Shown here: in pieces, positions 1-11,274 of the stretch | Layout: every line of letters starts with the position of its first letter | Numbering within the stretch: the first letter of the stretch is position 1 | NCBI RefSeq assembly: GCF_030052815.1 | Contig: NC_079500.1 | Coordinates: 6,222,298-6,286,297 of the forward strand | Reading direction: 5' to 3' | Source: Hevea brasiliensis | Taxonomy: Eukaryota; Streptophyta; Magnoliopsida; Malpighiales; Euphorbiaceae | Length of the DNA: 64,000 nt | Position numbers and translations under genes: made by a program | The notes under the pieces: generated by a model | The model's database searches: none | Told to the model about the DNA's origin: nothing | Seen by the model: the letters and a program-made list of their open reading frames with translations, nothing else

Positions 1-712
1 CTAATGACGTTAAAATTATTGAAGTAGAGACTGAAGGTTTGGAATACTGAGATATTTGGCAATACTGAGGCAAAAGTTAATGCTATAGGGTCTGATTTGG
101 ATTATTGGGGTGGTATAGCTGAATTAAGGATTGTATCGATAGCTGAACAGGGGTTGGTAGATCAAATTCAGGTTGAACAACCAATTTGGCTGGCTCATCA
201 AACGAGCTTGTGGAGAGAAAAGGCACATATTAGTTGGTGCCAACTTGGTGATAAAAATACTAAGTTTTTTCATCTTCAATGTAGTAATAGGTGAAGGAAA
301 ATTGCAATTTCAGATGCGAGTCATTTGTATGTAGAGAAGGATAATATCTATAAGGTAATTTTGAACCATTTTAAATAAAGATTTTGTCAAGAATTTCCTT
401 TATCCAGGAGGGCTCCTAATTTGAGGTATAATAGGTTGAGTGGGGAGGTAGCATCGAAACTTAAAGAACAATTTTCTGAGGGAGAAATTAAAGATGCGGT
501 TTAGCAATGTGGCTCTACGAAAGCCCCTAGGCCTGATGGGGCGAATTTTATGTTGTATAAAAATGCATGGATGTTGATTAAAGATGATCTTTTGTATATG
601 TTAAACATTTTTCATGAGTCATTTGCTCTGCCATTGGCATTGTTTTCATCATTCATCACTCTTATTCCAAAGGTTGCAGGTTCATCCAGAGTCCAAGATT
701 ACAGGCCAACCC
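1..712 (+). pseudogene. LINE-L, 5' piece: L1-type ORF2 (endonuclease/RT linker and start of reverse transcriptase), broken
   Basis: This is a degenerate plant L1 (non-LTR retrotransposon) ORF2. Reading frame 97-294 carries the conserved linker between endonuclease and RT, including the signature WCQLGDKNTKFFH. A stop follows at 292-294. A second frame (about 430-712) carries the RT entry motif KAPRPDG (normally KAPGPDG) and the block SSFITLIPKV...DYRP. Family members continue from there into a conserved RPISLCN segment. Here the homology stops at about 712, and minus-strand LTR sequence begins. In-frame stops (for example 376-378 and 502-504) make it non-functional. The 5' end lies outside the window. 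Collinear pieces at 16,951-17,863 and 33,818-35,094 probably belong to the same element; that is an inference from order, strand and content. Confidence 0.85.
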
Positions 713-977
713 AAATGGCATTCTGGGTTCAACTTAACATTTTCCAGATTTTAATTCCTAACTTTGGCTAATATTTTCCCTAGGATGCAATGGTTTCTAG
801 AGATTAGTCAAAACATAAAAATTATTGTGCTATGTCTTATAAAACCTTTGGCACTAGTTTCACTCAATTTGCAGCTTTGGAGACCAAGTTATGGCATTTT
901 TGCCAAAACTGGTCAAGCATACCAAAGGAACAGTATTTTGGACAATTTCTAGGTTAGCAGTTTTAGTGACCCAACTT
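713..977 (-). repeat. Fragment of Gypsy-type LTR 'D-prime' (interior part), minus strand
   Basis: Read on the minus strand, this stretch aligns by eye with the interior of solo LTR D (about 31,840-32,080). The best match is the segment with CCAGTTTTGGC, then GCCATAACTTGGTCT, then TTTTATAAGACATAG. It is the left remnant of the LTR whose 5' start is at 14,429. Its 3' part (well over 1 kb by comparison with D) is missing at the junction with LINE-L near 712. A further several hundred bases are missing at the junction with Copia-A near 978. No coding capacity. Confidence 0.72.
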
Positions 978-1312
978 GTACTAACATGGATTTCCAACTA
1001 CAGACGAATTTGATCCTTCAGTCCCTTCCTGAGTCTTTTGGAAATTTTGTGACAAATTTCCATATGACTAAACAGGAATGCACCTTAGCTGGTTTACTCA
1101 ACATGCTGGTTATTGCCCAAAAGAATATGCCAGGCAATAAAGGAAAAGAGGTAGCTGTGGTTGCATCTTCTTACCTGGAAAGTCCAATAAGAAGAAGGGC
1201 AATAAGAAAAAGAAACTTCAGATTCCTGGTCCTTCCAAGAAAATAGCTAAACAGAAAGGGAAGACCAAAGCTGACAAAGGCAAAGGAAAGTGTTTCCACT
1301 GCCAATAGGAAA
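978..1312 (+). pseudogene. Copia-A gag, 3' part only
   Basis: The frame from 986 encodes the C-terminal half of the Copia gag (capsid-like UBN2 region), beginning MDFQLQTNLILQSLPESFG and reaching the lysine-rich stretch before the zinc knuckle. It matches gag of Copia-B (8466-8700) almost base for base. The 5' half is missing. The frame drifts after the VASS motif, where Copia-C keeps the correct frame (AGKSNKKNGNKKKK), so a one-base change near 1174 has shifted it. The 23-bp zinc-knuckle repeats (1285-1353) follow. Confidence 0.8.
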
Positions 1313-1353
1313 GTGTTTCCATTGCCAGTAAGAAAGTGTTTCCACTGGCTAGA
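1285..1353 (+). repeat. Three 23-bp tandem repeats over the gag zinc knuckle, Copia-A
   Basis: Three copies of a unit of the form GGAAAGTGTTTCCAYTGCCA plus three bases start at 1285, 1308 and 1331. The first copy encodes the start of the knuckle (K-C-F-H-C). The period is 23 bases, so each extra copy shifts the frame. Copia-C has four copies, which restores it. Confidence 0.85.
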
Positions 1354-2539
1354 GTATAGCAATCTAAAAGAATGCAATGCCATGGTGAAAACCAACTCAA
1401 GTTCAAAATATATTTGGCACTTAAGGTTATGTCATGTTGCAGAAGATAGGATTGCAAAACTGGAGAAAATGGGGATTCTATCCTTATTGGACTCTGAGCC
1501 TACTCCAACTTGTGAATCTTGCCTTCAGGGTAAAATGACTAGATCACCCTTTGTTGGACAGGGGCTAAGAGCTGAAAATATTTTGGAGCTAATACATAGT
1601 GATGTATGTGGTCCATTTGAAGAAATGGCTAGAAGGGGTTTTCATTATTTTATTACCTTTACTGATGATAAATCAAGGTTTGGGTATTTGTATTTGATGA
1701 AATACAAACATGAATCTTTTGAAAAGTTCAAAGAATTTAAATCTGAAGTAGAAAATCAAACAGGAAAGAATATTAAAGCTCTTCGATCAGATCGTGGAGG
1801 TAAATATTTGAGTACTAAATTTGATGAATACTTGAGAGAGCATGGCATTGTTTCTCAGCTGACTCCTCTAGGAATGCCACAGCTGAATGGTGTATCTGAA
1901 AGGAGAAATCGTACCCTATTGGATATGGTACGTAGTATGATGAGCTATACTGATATGCCAATCTTCTTTTGGGGATTTGCATTAGAATCAGCTTTGTATA
2001 TTCTGAATAGGATTCCATCAAAATCAGTTTCTTCCACACCTTATGAGATATGGCATGGAAGAAAACCAAGTCTTAAGCATGTTAAGATTTGGGGTTGTCC
2101 AGCTTATATAAAAAAGCTGAACACTGATAAATTGGAGACCAGATCAGAAAAAGGTCGATTTGTTGGATATCCAAAAGATAGTTTTGGATATTATTTTTAT
2201 TTGCCTACTTCACAAAAGGTTGTGATAAGTAGAGATGCCACATTTCTTGAACAACAGTTTGTTCAAGAAGGAGGCAAAGGAAGGCAAATAGAGTTAGAAT
2301 TGGAGAATTCTGACCAACCAATAGATCAGATGGATATAGATCCATCTAGTCAACCTATACCCGTTGATGAAACATCTACAGCTGTTCCTCGTAGAACAAC
2401 CAGAGTATCTCACCCACCAGTGAGATATGGTTTTCTTCATGAAGAAGAACAAGAGTTGTCTACTCATGAAGAAGTAGATCATGGAGATGATCCACTTACC
2501 TATGAAGAAGCTATATCAGATATAGACTCTTCAAAATAG
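1313..2539 (+). pseudogene. Copia-A integrase (GAG-pre-integrase zinc finger and DDE core)
   Basis: A 408-residue open frame. From about residue 30 it has the GAG-pre-integrase HHCC finger (WHLRLCHVAEDR, then CESCLQGK). The rve core follows, with the three acidic catalytic positions visible: HSDVCGPF, then RSDRGGKY, then the Glu of NGVSERRNR. The C-terminal part has the usual Copia GCPAY and GRFVGYP motifs. It ends at a TAG (2537-2539) where Copia-C has TGG (Trp), so the RT that follows at 2570 is cut off by one nonsense change. No protease lies between gag and this domain. Product if intact: integrase, which inserts the cDNA in the nucleus. Confidence 0.88.
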
Positions 2540-2569
2540 ATTGATGCTATTAAATCCGAGATTGATTCC

Positions 2570-3802
2570 ATGTATAAGAATCAAGTTTGGGATCTTGTTG
2601 ACCCACCTGAAGGTATTATACCTATAGGGAACAAATGGGTTTTCAAGAAGAAAATTGGTTCTGATGGAAAGGTAGAGACCTATAAGGCAAGGCTAGTAGC
2701 GAAAGGGTTTCGCCAAAGGCAAGGAATCGACTATGAGGAGACTTTCTCGCCTGTTGCCATGCTTAAATTAATTAGGATTTTATTAGCAATAGCTGCGTAC
2801 TATGATTATGAGATTTGGCAGATGGATGTCAAAACAGCTTTTCTCGATGGATACATTGAAGAAAACATTTTCATGGAACAACCTAGGGGATTTGAATCCC
2901 AAGATGGTTCCAAGGTATGCAAGCTAAAGCGATCCATTTATGGGTTGAAACAAGCTTCGAGGAGTTGGAACATCCGTTTTGATGAAGCCATTAAATCCTT
3001 TGGTTTTATAAAAAATGAGGATGAGCCATGTGTATATAAGAAGGTTAGTGACAGTGCTATCACTTTCCTTGTCTTATATGTGGATGACATACTGTTGATG
3101 GGTAATGACACAGGTATGTTGACGACTATAAAGGTATGGTTGTCAAATACATTCTCCATGAAAGACTTAGGGGAGGCAACCTATATTCTTGGGATTCGCA
3201 TCTATAGAGATAAAGCGAAAAGAATAATTGGTTTATCCCAAAGTCTATACTTGGAAAAGGTGTTAAAGAGGTTTAACATGCTTGATTCCAAGAGAGGATT
3301 GTTACCAGTGAGACATGGTATCCATCTTTCTAAAGAGATGTCTCCAAAGACACCTGAAGAAAGAGATAAGATGGCCAGGATTCCATATGCTTCGGCTATT
3401 GGAAGTTTAATGTATGCAATGTTGTGTACTAGGCCGGATATCGCATATGCTGTTAGTTTGACTAGCAGGTATCAATCCAATCCAGGTTTGGAACACTGGA
3501 TAGCTGTCAAGAATATCCTTAAGTACTTGAGAAGAACTAAGGATTTATTCTTGATTTATGGAGGTGGAGACTTGCAATTGGATGGTTATCGATTCGATTT
3601 CCAATCGATATCGATGATAGAAAGTCTACCTGGATATGTGTTCATTTGTAATGGAGGTGCGATCGGTTGGAAGAGTTCCAAACAGAGCATGACCGCAGAT
3701 TCTACTACAGAGGCCGAGTATATTCTTGCATCGAATCTTTGTAAAGGAAGCTGTTTGGATAAAGAAGTTCGTGACAGAACTTACAATAGTTCCTTCCATT
3801 GA
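2570..3802 (+). pseudogene. Copia-A reverse transcriptase and RNase H
   Basis: A 410-residue open frame in the RVT_2 family. It opens with NQVWDLVDPPEG and GNKWVFKKK, then [21 protein letters not shown]. The catalytic YVDD box is at 3077-3088. The thumb continues to RPDIAYAVSLTSR. The RNase H part (about 3560-3740) is damaged. Where Copia-B reads GYTDSDFQSDIDDRKSTSG, copy A has lost single bases at three CTG/CAG sites and two bases at a fourth. The start given is the first Met after the TAG that separates it from integrase; the real polyprotein would run through. Confidence 0.88.
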
Positions 3803-4073
3803 GTCAGCAGTTCCACTACACTGTGACAATAATGGAGCAGTCATACAGGCTAAGGAACTAAGGTCTCACCAAAATCCAAACACATAGAAAGGCGCTACCA
3901 CATTATCAGAGAAATAGTTGGGCAAGGCGATATAGCCATGCAGAAAAATAACATCAGCTGAAAAATCCAGCTGATCCATTCACTAAGCTTTTGTCACAAG
4001 TTCAGTTAGACCGACATCTTGAGAAGATGGGTCTAAGATATTGTAATGAATGGCTCTAGTGCTAGTGGGAGAT
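3803..4073 (+). pseudogene. Copia-A RNase H C-terminus, 3' untranslated stretch and polypurine tract
   Basis: This holds the out-of-frame end of RNase H, including the conserved codons for C-D-N-N-G-A near 3825 and the ADPFTK-like block near 3970. After it come the short 3' UTR and a purine-rich tract (AGTGGGAGA, about 4064-4072) immediately before the LTR. The arrangement is identical in copies B and C. Confidence 0.7.
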
Positions 4074-6178
4074 TGTTAGTAGTATGCCCTAGAGCATATC
4101 ATTTAGTATGTATCTTGTACATATTTTTATTAATAAAAGGCATTTCCACTTTTCCGTTTACATAATATATTTATGTGTAATAGAAAAGGTCCATTGATAT
4201 TTTGTTAGAAATATTATTCTTAAGTTGTTAAGAATATGAGTGACAATATTTCTAGCACGAAGTATCATAAATAGGTTCACAATCGAGGATACTTCATAAT
4301 AAGGACATGACTTATCCAGAAAGATTGTATTCGTGTTTGTTCCCAAGTTATTTATATGAGATATAAATAAGATGGAATGGTGAGTCTCATTCCATATAAC
4401 AAACATGATAGGCACTTATAAATGATAAGTAGGCCGAACCAGTGACACTTATGACAAGCACATGGAGTTTACTCTTGTCAATGTTTTGTCATAAATCATA
4501 TCAGTGCATATAATCTTTAGACACGAGATAGCACAGATTATCTTGTATATAGGTAGTTTGAGTTTGATATGCTTTCATACTTGTACTTTGTATGGGTATA
4601 TGGGCATGTGTTGGCTCCTACTAGTTATATATGGAGGTAGGTGTTGATCAAGATGGAATCTGCCTCTAAGTAAATAGAGATAAAATCCTATGTTCATTTA
4701 ATTGTTCTTGATGTTTCAAGTTCTGCCAGACAGATAGATTTATTCGTAAAAGAGTTTCGATGAGAAAATCTTTTCATCAAGAACTAGAATAAAAAGATAA
4801 CATAATATTCATAGCAAATGGAGTTTGACATAAAACATGACTCAAGATTGAGTTGGGATTTTGTAACAGAGAGATTCTAGTGCATGGTAACATATGATTA
4901 TAGGTTCATTTAAGGTAAACCTTATTACTAATTGGGTGGCCATGGCATGCTATGCTAGGTGTTAACCATGGTCTATGAGGTTCATAAAATGATTTAGAGA
5001 AATCATTTATGGTAAGAAAGAGTTCTGATGATATTAAGAGTTGATATCATGTCTCATTGCCAATTAGTGATGAGCCTAGTAAGTCACACACATACACAAG
5101 TTATCACCTATTTAAATATGATTTAATTAATTAATTAATTAAAGAGTTTAATTGATTAATTATATAGGTTTGGTTTGCAATTAAATTGCAAAGTCCCTAG
5201 CATGACTTGAAACCAAATCTAGATTATTGGATGTGTAGTATAAATTAAATTTATATTTAAAGTGTTTAAATATGAATTTAATTAATGAGAAATTAATTAA
5301 TAGAGATTAATTAATTAATTTATATTTGATATAAATTAATTAGAAGAAGAAAAATAATTATTTTGGGTTGAGAACTCAAAATTAAGACACAGGGGCATTT
5401 TGGTCATTTTGCAGTGTGACATGTGGCACCATGAGATGGTGACACATGGGATTACACATAAGCTTGCCAAATGTTTTTTAATCATGTAAGATGATTAAAA
5501 TCAAGATTAAATATAGGTTTGACACTTGGCACAATGTGATTGGGTCACTTAAACCTAGAGCTAATCAAAGGGTGACATGTGGCAAGGGTTTAATGTGTTA
5601 ACCTAGCTATTTAAGTGTTGTTATGAGAAAATAAAATACAACCAGCAGCCACACTCCTTTGTCACGCCACTTTGAGGGTTTTCATCTCTTCTTCTTCATC
5701 TCTTATCAATTCAAAGAGATTAGCCATCAATCTCTTGAATTAAGAACACTAGAAATTGTTTCTAGTGTCCTGTTTACATCTTTAATCTCTTAAAAGGCAG
5801 AACTTGATTTTCTAATTAATAGAAAAAGCTTTAGAAGCTATTCAAGGGCTGCCATAGGTGTTCTTGGTGTGGACAAGCTAGAGGGACAACATCTGGTGTC
5901 CTGAAGACGAATCTCAAAGGCGCAGACACGCTGCAGTGCATCAAGAGGTTAGTGTAATCGTTCTTGATTTAATCTAGGGTTCTAAAATTAATCTGATTAA
6001 TTTTAAAATCTTAAATGGCAAATACAGATCTAAAAAACATATTAAAAGAGTTTTAATATGTTGTTTATCATTGAAATCAAATAGATAAAAATAAATCTTG
6101 CATGATGCATGTGACCCTAGGTGAAAATTTTTGAATTCAATGGTATAAACTTGTGTTTTTCATGCTTCCGTTCCTTTA
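4074..6178 (+). repeat. LTR shared by Copia-A (3') and Copia-B (5')
   Basis: A 2105-bp LTR beginning TGTTAGTAGTATGCCC and ending CCGTTCCTTTA, where the other copies end TTCA. It aligns along its whole length with 11,546-13,643, 53,204-55,302 and 60,648-62,737. It contains AATTAATT-rich stretches around 5120-5340 and a TATA-like CTATTTAAG at about 5607, a candidate core promoter. The polypurine tract lies just upstream and the PBS just downstream, as expected for an LTR boundary on both sides. Confidence 0.92.
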
Positions 6179-6179
6179 A

Positions 6180-6194
6180 TTGGTATCAGAGCCA
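6180..6194 (+). other. Copia-B primer-binding site (initiator Met-tRNA)
   Basis: TTGGTATCAGAGCCA starts two bases after the LTR end. It is the standard plant Copia PBS, complementary to the 3' end of initiator methionyl-tRNA, and primes minus-strand cDNA synthesis. Confidence 0.9.
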
Positions 6195-8001
6195 CTATAT
6201 TTGCCATTTAGATTGTTGATTATATGATTTAGTTGTGTGTTTGATCATGAGATCAAAAGTTCATTGCTGGTTGCAAAGCAAGTTGGCGGCATGCTTGAAA
6301 AAACACCATCAATGGTGCGTATGGTTTGGCTTCCATGGGTGGTTTAAGGTTTGGCTTTTAATTCTGCAATTGTTGTATGATCTAAGGCCTATTCTTTGAC
6401 TAATTAAAGTGTTTAATTAGTAGTTTTTATCACACAATTAAATTATGATTCAAATCAGAATTTTAAAAAATTGTTTGAATGTGATTCAAATCTGAATTTT
6501 AAAAGTTGTTTGAATGTGATTCAAATCTGAATTTTTAAAGTTGTTTGAAAGTGATTCAAATCTGAATTTTTAAAGTTGTTTGAATCATATTTAAATCTGA
6601 TTTTTTAAAATTGATTGAATAAAATTCAGATCTGATTTTTTAAAAAATGTTTGAATGTGATTCAAATCTGATTTTTAAAAAAAATGTTTGATTGTGATTC
6701 AAATCTGAATTTTTGAAGTTGTTTGAATGTGATTCAAATATGAATTTTTAAATTTATTTGAATGAGATTCAAATCTGAATTTTTAATTTTATTTGAATCA
6801 TATTCAAATCTGGATTTTTAAGTTGAATATGAGATATTCAATTTAATTTAAGTATGTATGTTTTATTTAAATGTTAAATAGTGATATGCATGATGGATGA
6901 TCATGGACTATAAAAGACCAATGTGATTTGATTTATTTCTTTTATGTTTCTTTGGGATTGTAAATTAATTAATTTATTTTAATTTATTTTGGGCATGTAT
7001 TATTAAGTTTGTAATAATTTTTGGGTTGTAATTTCATTTATTTAAGTTCTTGTAAATTCGCCTTGGTATGCCAAGGATTACTATGTAATATTGGATTGCA
7101 AGAAGTTCAAGGAGGTCAAGAGCATTGGTGGGACCAGTGGGAGGAATTTAAGATCAAGTGTTGATTATGTACTCCTTCAGCAACTCTTGTAAAATGAATG
7201 AATGAAATGCACCTAGGAATGCCCTGATTCAATTCTTGGTGGCTCAGAATTGAATCCCTTAGAAAGTCCATGATCATACCATATTTACTGCTTATCCATG
7301 AATGCATGAGATGTATGGGAATGTATGCAATTATATGATATATGCATGCTAAATGGATAATGTGCAAAGTGAGACCTTAATAGTAGATAGAATGACCATA
7401 AAATCTTCCAAACAAATGATTAAGTTGGAAATGTTATAATTAAAGTAATTATAACATAGGCCCTCAATTGGGGCAATTATTTTAAGAAATTTTAAATAGT
7501 TGCATAAGATGCAATTTATTTAAGAGATTTTCTTAAGAATAATTGTTAAGCATGAGATGTTGTAAATATGTAAATGGTTTAGTGGCCAATATTGGATGTA
7601 CCTGAGGACATTAAAATTATTTGCATAATTACTGGCTCAATGGGATCAACTTAACTAATGCAAGATAAGTCAATAATAGATGTACCTGAGATTTTGAGCA
7701 TTAGGGGCTAGGTAAATGATTGAACCTCACATGAGATGTGATGGGCAAAGATTTGCTCACTTATAGTTTATTGTAATTCCAATAATGGATGTACCTGAGG
7801 ATGATCAATAGAATTATAAGAATTCAATCACCCACTAGAAATCCATCCAACTAGGATTTCCGTTTTCTACTTTGGAAGTGTAGGATTCGCTAAGTTAGTG
7901 GGAGGACCAATTTGATTAAAAGACCATAATCATTTTGGTTAATTACATGATACATTTACTAATTAATCTGGTTATTTTCTGCAGTTAATTTTCTGATAAA
8001 A
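6195..8001 (+). other. Copia-B untranslated leader
   Basis: A 1.8-kb non-coding leader between PBS and gag. It holds the 35-bp repeat array (6446-6826). It also has three well-spaced copies of GATGTACCTGAG (about 7596, 7678 and 7788). I see no open frame with coding character. The same leader, including all three motif positions, is present in Copia-C. Confidence 0.75.
6446..6826 (+). repeat. About 11 tandem copies of a ~35-bp unit in the Copia-B leader
   Basis: The unit is TGATTCAAATCTGAATTTTT followed by about 15 bases ending TTGTTTGAATG, repeated head to tail with slight variation. The corresponding array in Copia-C has about 10 units. It is non-coding. Its place in the packaged RNA leader would suit an RNA-structure or packaging role, but nothing in the sequence proves one. 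Confidence 0.88.
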
Positions 8002-8700
8002 ATGATCACAAAACAACCACCACCATCCAATATCCTTGCAAGCATACTTGATCACAATAGGTTGACAGGACCTAATCTGTCTGATTGGCTAAGAAATTTG
8101 AAACTTGTCCTGAACCTTGAACATATAGGATATGTTCTAGATTCAAATATTCCTGGTCCCTTACCTTCAGAGGCCACACAAGAGGAACATGAAACTTTGG
8201 ACAAGTGGAAGGAGCATGATATGAGAGCTAAGTGTTACATGCTTGCTTCCATGAGTAATGAGTTACAGAAGCAACATGAGAACATGCAGAGTGCGAGTGA
8301 GATCCTCCTTCACCTACAAGAGTTGTATGGTGAGCACAGCAGGAATGCTAGGTATGAGATATCTAGACAGCTATTCCGTATGAGGATGTCTGAGGGACAG
8401 AATGTTGGGGATCATGTCCACAAGATGATTCGGATGATTGAGCAGTTGGAACATCTTGACTTCAACATGGATTTCCAACTACAGACGGATTTGATCCTTC
8501 AGTCCCTTCCTGAGTCTTTTGGAAATTTTGTGACAAATTTCCATATGACTAAACAGGAATGCACCTTAGCTGGTTTACTCAACATGCTGGTTATTGTCCA
8601 AAAGAATATGCCAGGCAATAAAGGAAAAGAGGTAGCTTTGGTTGCATCTTCTTCACTGGAAAGTCCAATAAGAAGAAGGGCAATAAGAAAAGAAACTTGA
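8002..8700 (+). pseudogene. Copia-B gag
   Basis: A 232-residue open frame starting at the first ATG after the leader. It carries the DUF4219/UBN2-type Copia gag fold: SNILASILDHNRLTGPN and DWLRNLKLVLNLE near the N-terminus, then LYGEHSRNARYEISRQLF, then LPESFGNFV. It would make the capsid of the cytoplasmic virus-like particle. The last ~15 residues are frameshifted by a missing base at a CTG site (about 8650). Copia-C keeps the correct basic tail and zinc knuckle there. No protease follows; the next domain is integrase. Confidence 0.88.
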
Positions 8701-8761
8701 TTCTGGTCCTTCCAAGAAAATAGCTAAACAGAAAGGGAAGACCAAAGCTGACAAAGGCAAA

Positions 8762-8830
8762 GGAAAGTGTTTCCACTGCCAATAGGAAAGTGTTTCCATT
8801 GCCAGTAAGAAAGTGTTTCCACTGGCTAGA
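8762..8830 (+). repeat. Three 23-bp tandem repeats over the gag zinc knuckle, Copia-B
   Basis: Units start at 8762, 8785 and 8808, identical to copy A. As there, three units leave the downstream integrase out of the gag frame. Confidence 0.85.
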
Positions 8831-9812
8831 GTATAGCAATCTAAAAGAATGCAATGCCATGGTGAAAACCAACTCAAGTTCAAAATATATTTGGCACTTA
8901 AGGTTATGTCATGTTGCGTAAGATAGGATTGCAAACCGGAGAAAATGGGGATTCTATCCTTATTGGACTCGAGCCTACTCCAACTTGTGAATCTTGCCTT
9001 GTGGTAAAATGACTAGATCACCCTTTGTTGGACAGGGGCTAAGAGCTGAAAATATTTTGGAGCTAATACATAGTGATGTATGTGGTCCATTTGAAGAAAT
9101 GGCTAGAAGGGGTTTTCATTATTTTATTACCTTTACTGATGATAAATCAAGGTTTGGGTATTTGTATTTGATGAAATACAAACATGAATCTTTTGAAAAG
9201 TTCAAAGAATTTAAATCTGAAGTAGAAAATCAAACAGGAAAGAATATTAAAGCTCTTCGATCAGATCGTGGAGGTAAATATTTGAGTACTAAATTTGATG
9301 AATACTTGAGAGAGCATGGCATTGTTTCTCAGCTGACTCCTCTAGGAATGCCACAGCTGAATGGTGTATCTGAAAGGAGAAATCGTACCCTATTGGATAT
9401 GGTACGTAGTATGATGAGCTATACTGATATGCCAATCTTCTTTTGGGGATTTGCATTAGAATCAGCTTTGTATATTCTGAATAGGATTCCATCAAAATCA
9501 GTTTCTTCCACACCTTATGAGATATGGCATGGAAGAAAACCAAGTCTTAAGCATGTTAAGATTTGGGGTTGTCCAGCTTATATCAAAAAGCTGAACACTG
9601 ATAAATTGGAGACCAGATCAGAAAAAGGTCGATTTGTTGGATATCCAAAAGATAGTTTTGGATATTATTTTTATTTGCCTACTTCACAAAAGGTTGTGAT
9701 AAGTAGAGATGCCACATTTCTTGAACAACAGTTTGTTCAAGAAGGAGGCAAAGGAAGGCAAATAGAGTTAGAATTAGAGAATTCTGACCAACCAATGCAT
9801 CGATGGATATAG
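8831..9812 (+). pseudogene. Copia-B integrase
   Basis: The HHCC finger region (8888-9010) is frameshifted by changes at 8917, 8936, 8970 and 9000, each next to a CAG or CTG in copy A. From 8994 a 272-residue frame contains the complete rve core: HSDVCGPF, RSDRGGKY and NGVSERRNR, so the D, D and E positions are all present. It ends at 9812 when the frame slips at the sequence GCATCGATGG, where copy A has a CAG. Otherwise nearly identical to copy A. Confidence 0.85.
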
Positions 9813-10041
9813 ATCCATCTAGTCAACCAATACCCGTTGATGAAACATCTACACTGTTCCTCGTAGAACAACCTAGGTATCTCACCCACCAGTGAGATAT
9901 GGTTTTCTTCATGAAGAAGAACAAGAGTTGTCTACTCATGAAGAAGTAGATCATGGAGATGATCCACTTACCTATGAAGAAGCTATATCAGATATAGACT
10001 CTTCAAAATAGATTGATGCTATTAAATCCGAGATTGATTCC

Positions 10042-11274
10042 ATGTATAAGAATCAAGTTTGGGATCTTGTTGACCCACCTGAAGGTATTATACCTATAGG
10101 GAACAAATGGGTTTTCAAGAAGAAAATTGGTTCTGATGGAAAGGTAGAGACCTATAAGGCAAGGCTAGTAGCGAAAGGGTTTCGCCAAAGGCAAGGAATC
10201 GACTATGAGGAGACTTTCTACTTTGTTGCCATGCTTAAATCAATTAGGATTTTATTAGCAATAGCTGCGTACTATGATTATGAGATTTGGCAGATGGATG
10301 TCAAAACAGCTTTTCTCGATGGATACATTGAAGAAAACATTTTCATGGAACAACTTAGGGGATTTGAATCCCAAGATGGTTCCAAGGTATGCAAGCTAAA
10401 GCGATCCATTTATGGGTTGAAACAAGCTTCGAGGAGTTGGAACATCCGTTTTGATGAAGCCATTAAATCCTTTGGTTTTATAAAAAATGAGGTTGAGCCA
10501 TGTGTTTATTAGAAGGTTTGTGTCAGTGCTATCACTTTCCTTGTCTTATATGTGGATGACATACTGTTGATGGGTAATGACACAGGTATGTTGACGACTA
10601 TAAAGGTATGGTTGTCAAATACATTCTCCATGAAAGACTTAGGGGAGGCAACCTATATTCTTGGGATTCGCATCTATAGAGATAAAGCGAAAAGAATAAT
10701 TGGTTTATCCCAAAGTCTATACTTGGAAAAGGTGTTAAAGAGGTTTAACATGCTTGATTCCAAGAGAGGATTGTTACCAGTGAGACATGGTATCCATCTT
10801 TCTAAAGAGATGTCTCCAAAGACACCTGAAGAAAGAGATAAGATGGCCAAGATTCCATATGCTTCGGCTATTGGAAGTTTAATGTATGCAATGTTGTGTA
10901 CTAGGCCGGATATCGCATATGCTGTTAGTTTGACTAGACGGTATCAATCAAATCCAGTTTGGAACATCGATAGTCACAAGAATATCCTTAAGTACTTGAG
11001 AAGAACTAAGGATTTATTCTTGATTTATGGAGGTGGAGATTTGCAATTGGATGGTTATACTGATTCTGATTTCCAATCAGATATCGATGATAGAAAGTCT
11101 ACCTCTGGATATGTGTTCATTTGTAATGGAGGTGCAGTCAGTTGGAAGAGTTCCAAACAGAGCACGACTGCAGATTCCACTACAGAGGCTGAGTATATTG
11201 TCGCATCGATGTCAGAAGGAAGTCGCTTGGATAAAGAAGTTCGTGATGTAACTTACAATAGTTCCTTCCATTGA
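10042..11274 (+). pseudogene. Copia-B reverse transcriptase and RNase H
   Basis: The RT fingers run from 10,042 to a TAG at 10,510-10,512 (AAG in the other copies). The frame resumes with VDD of the YVDD box near 10,550 and runs to 11,274. RNase H keeps the intact motif GYTDSDFQSDIDDRKSTSG (near 11,060) that is damaged in copy A. The upstream TAG in CTTCAAAATAG (10,008-10,010) is shared with copy A and absent from copy C. Confidence 0.87.

Noticed and set aside
970..974. CCCAA at 970-974 and at 13,644-13,648 as the TSD of the Copia array
   Set aside because: The left copy is not adjacent to an LTR end, and the Copia left end is deleted together with flanking D-prime sequence. A 5-base match is likely to be chance.
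1171..1457. Minus-strand frames over the 23-bp repeats (also near 8591-8934 and 57,646-58,063)
   Set aside because: Repetitive 'GNTFLLAMETLSYWQWKHF' frames arise from the tandem repeat read backwards.
4158..4415. 85-residue minus-strand frame seen in every Copia LTR (also 11,630, 53,287 and 60,731)
   Set aside because: Conserved only because the LTRs are nearly identical; no domain, and antisense to the element.
6446..6826. Repeat array as CRISPR or centromeric satellite
   Set aside because: No spacers, unit only 35 bp, and restricted to the Copia leader in both copies.
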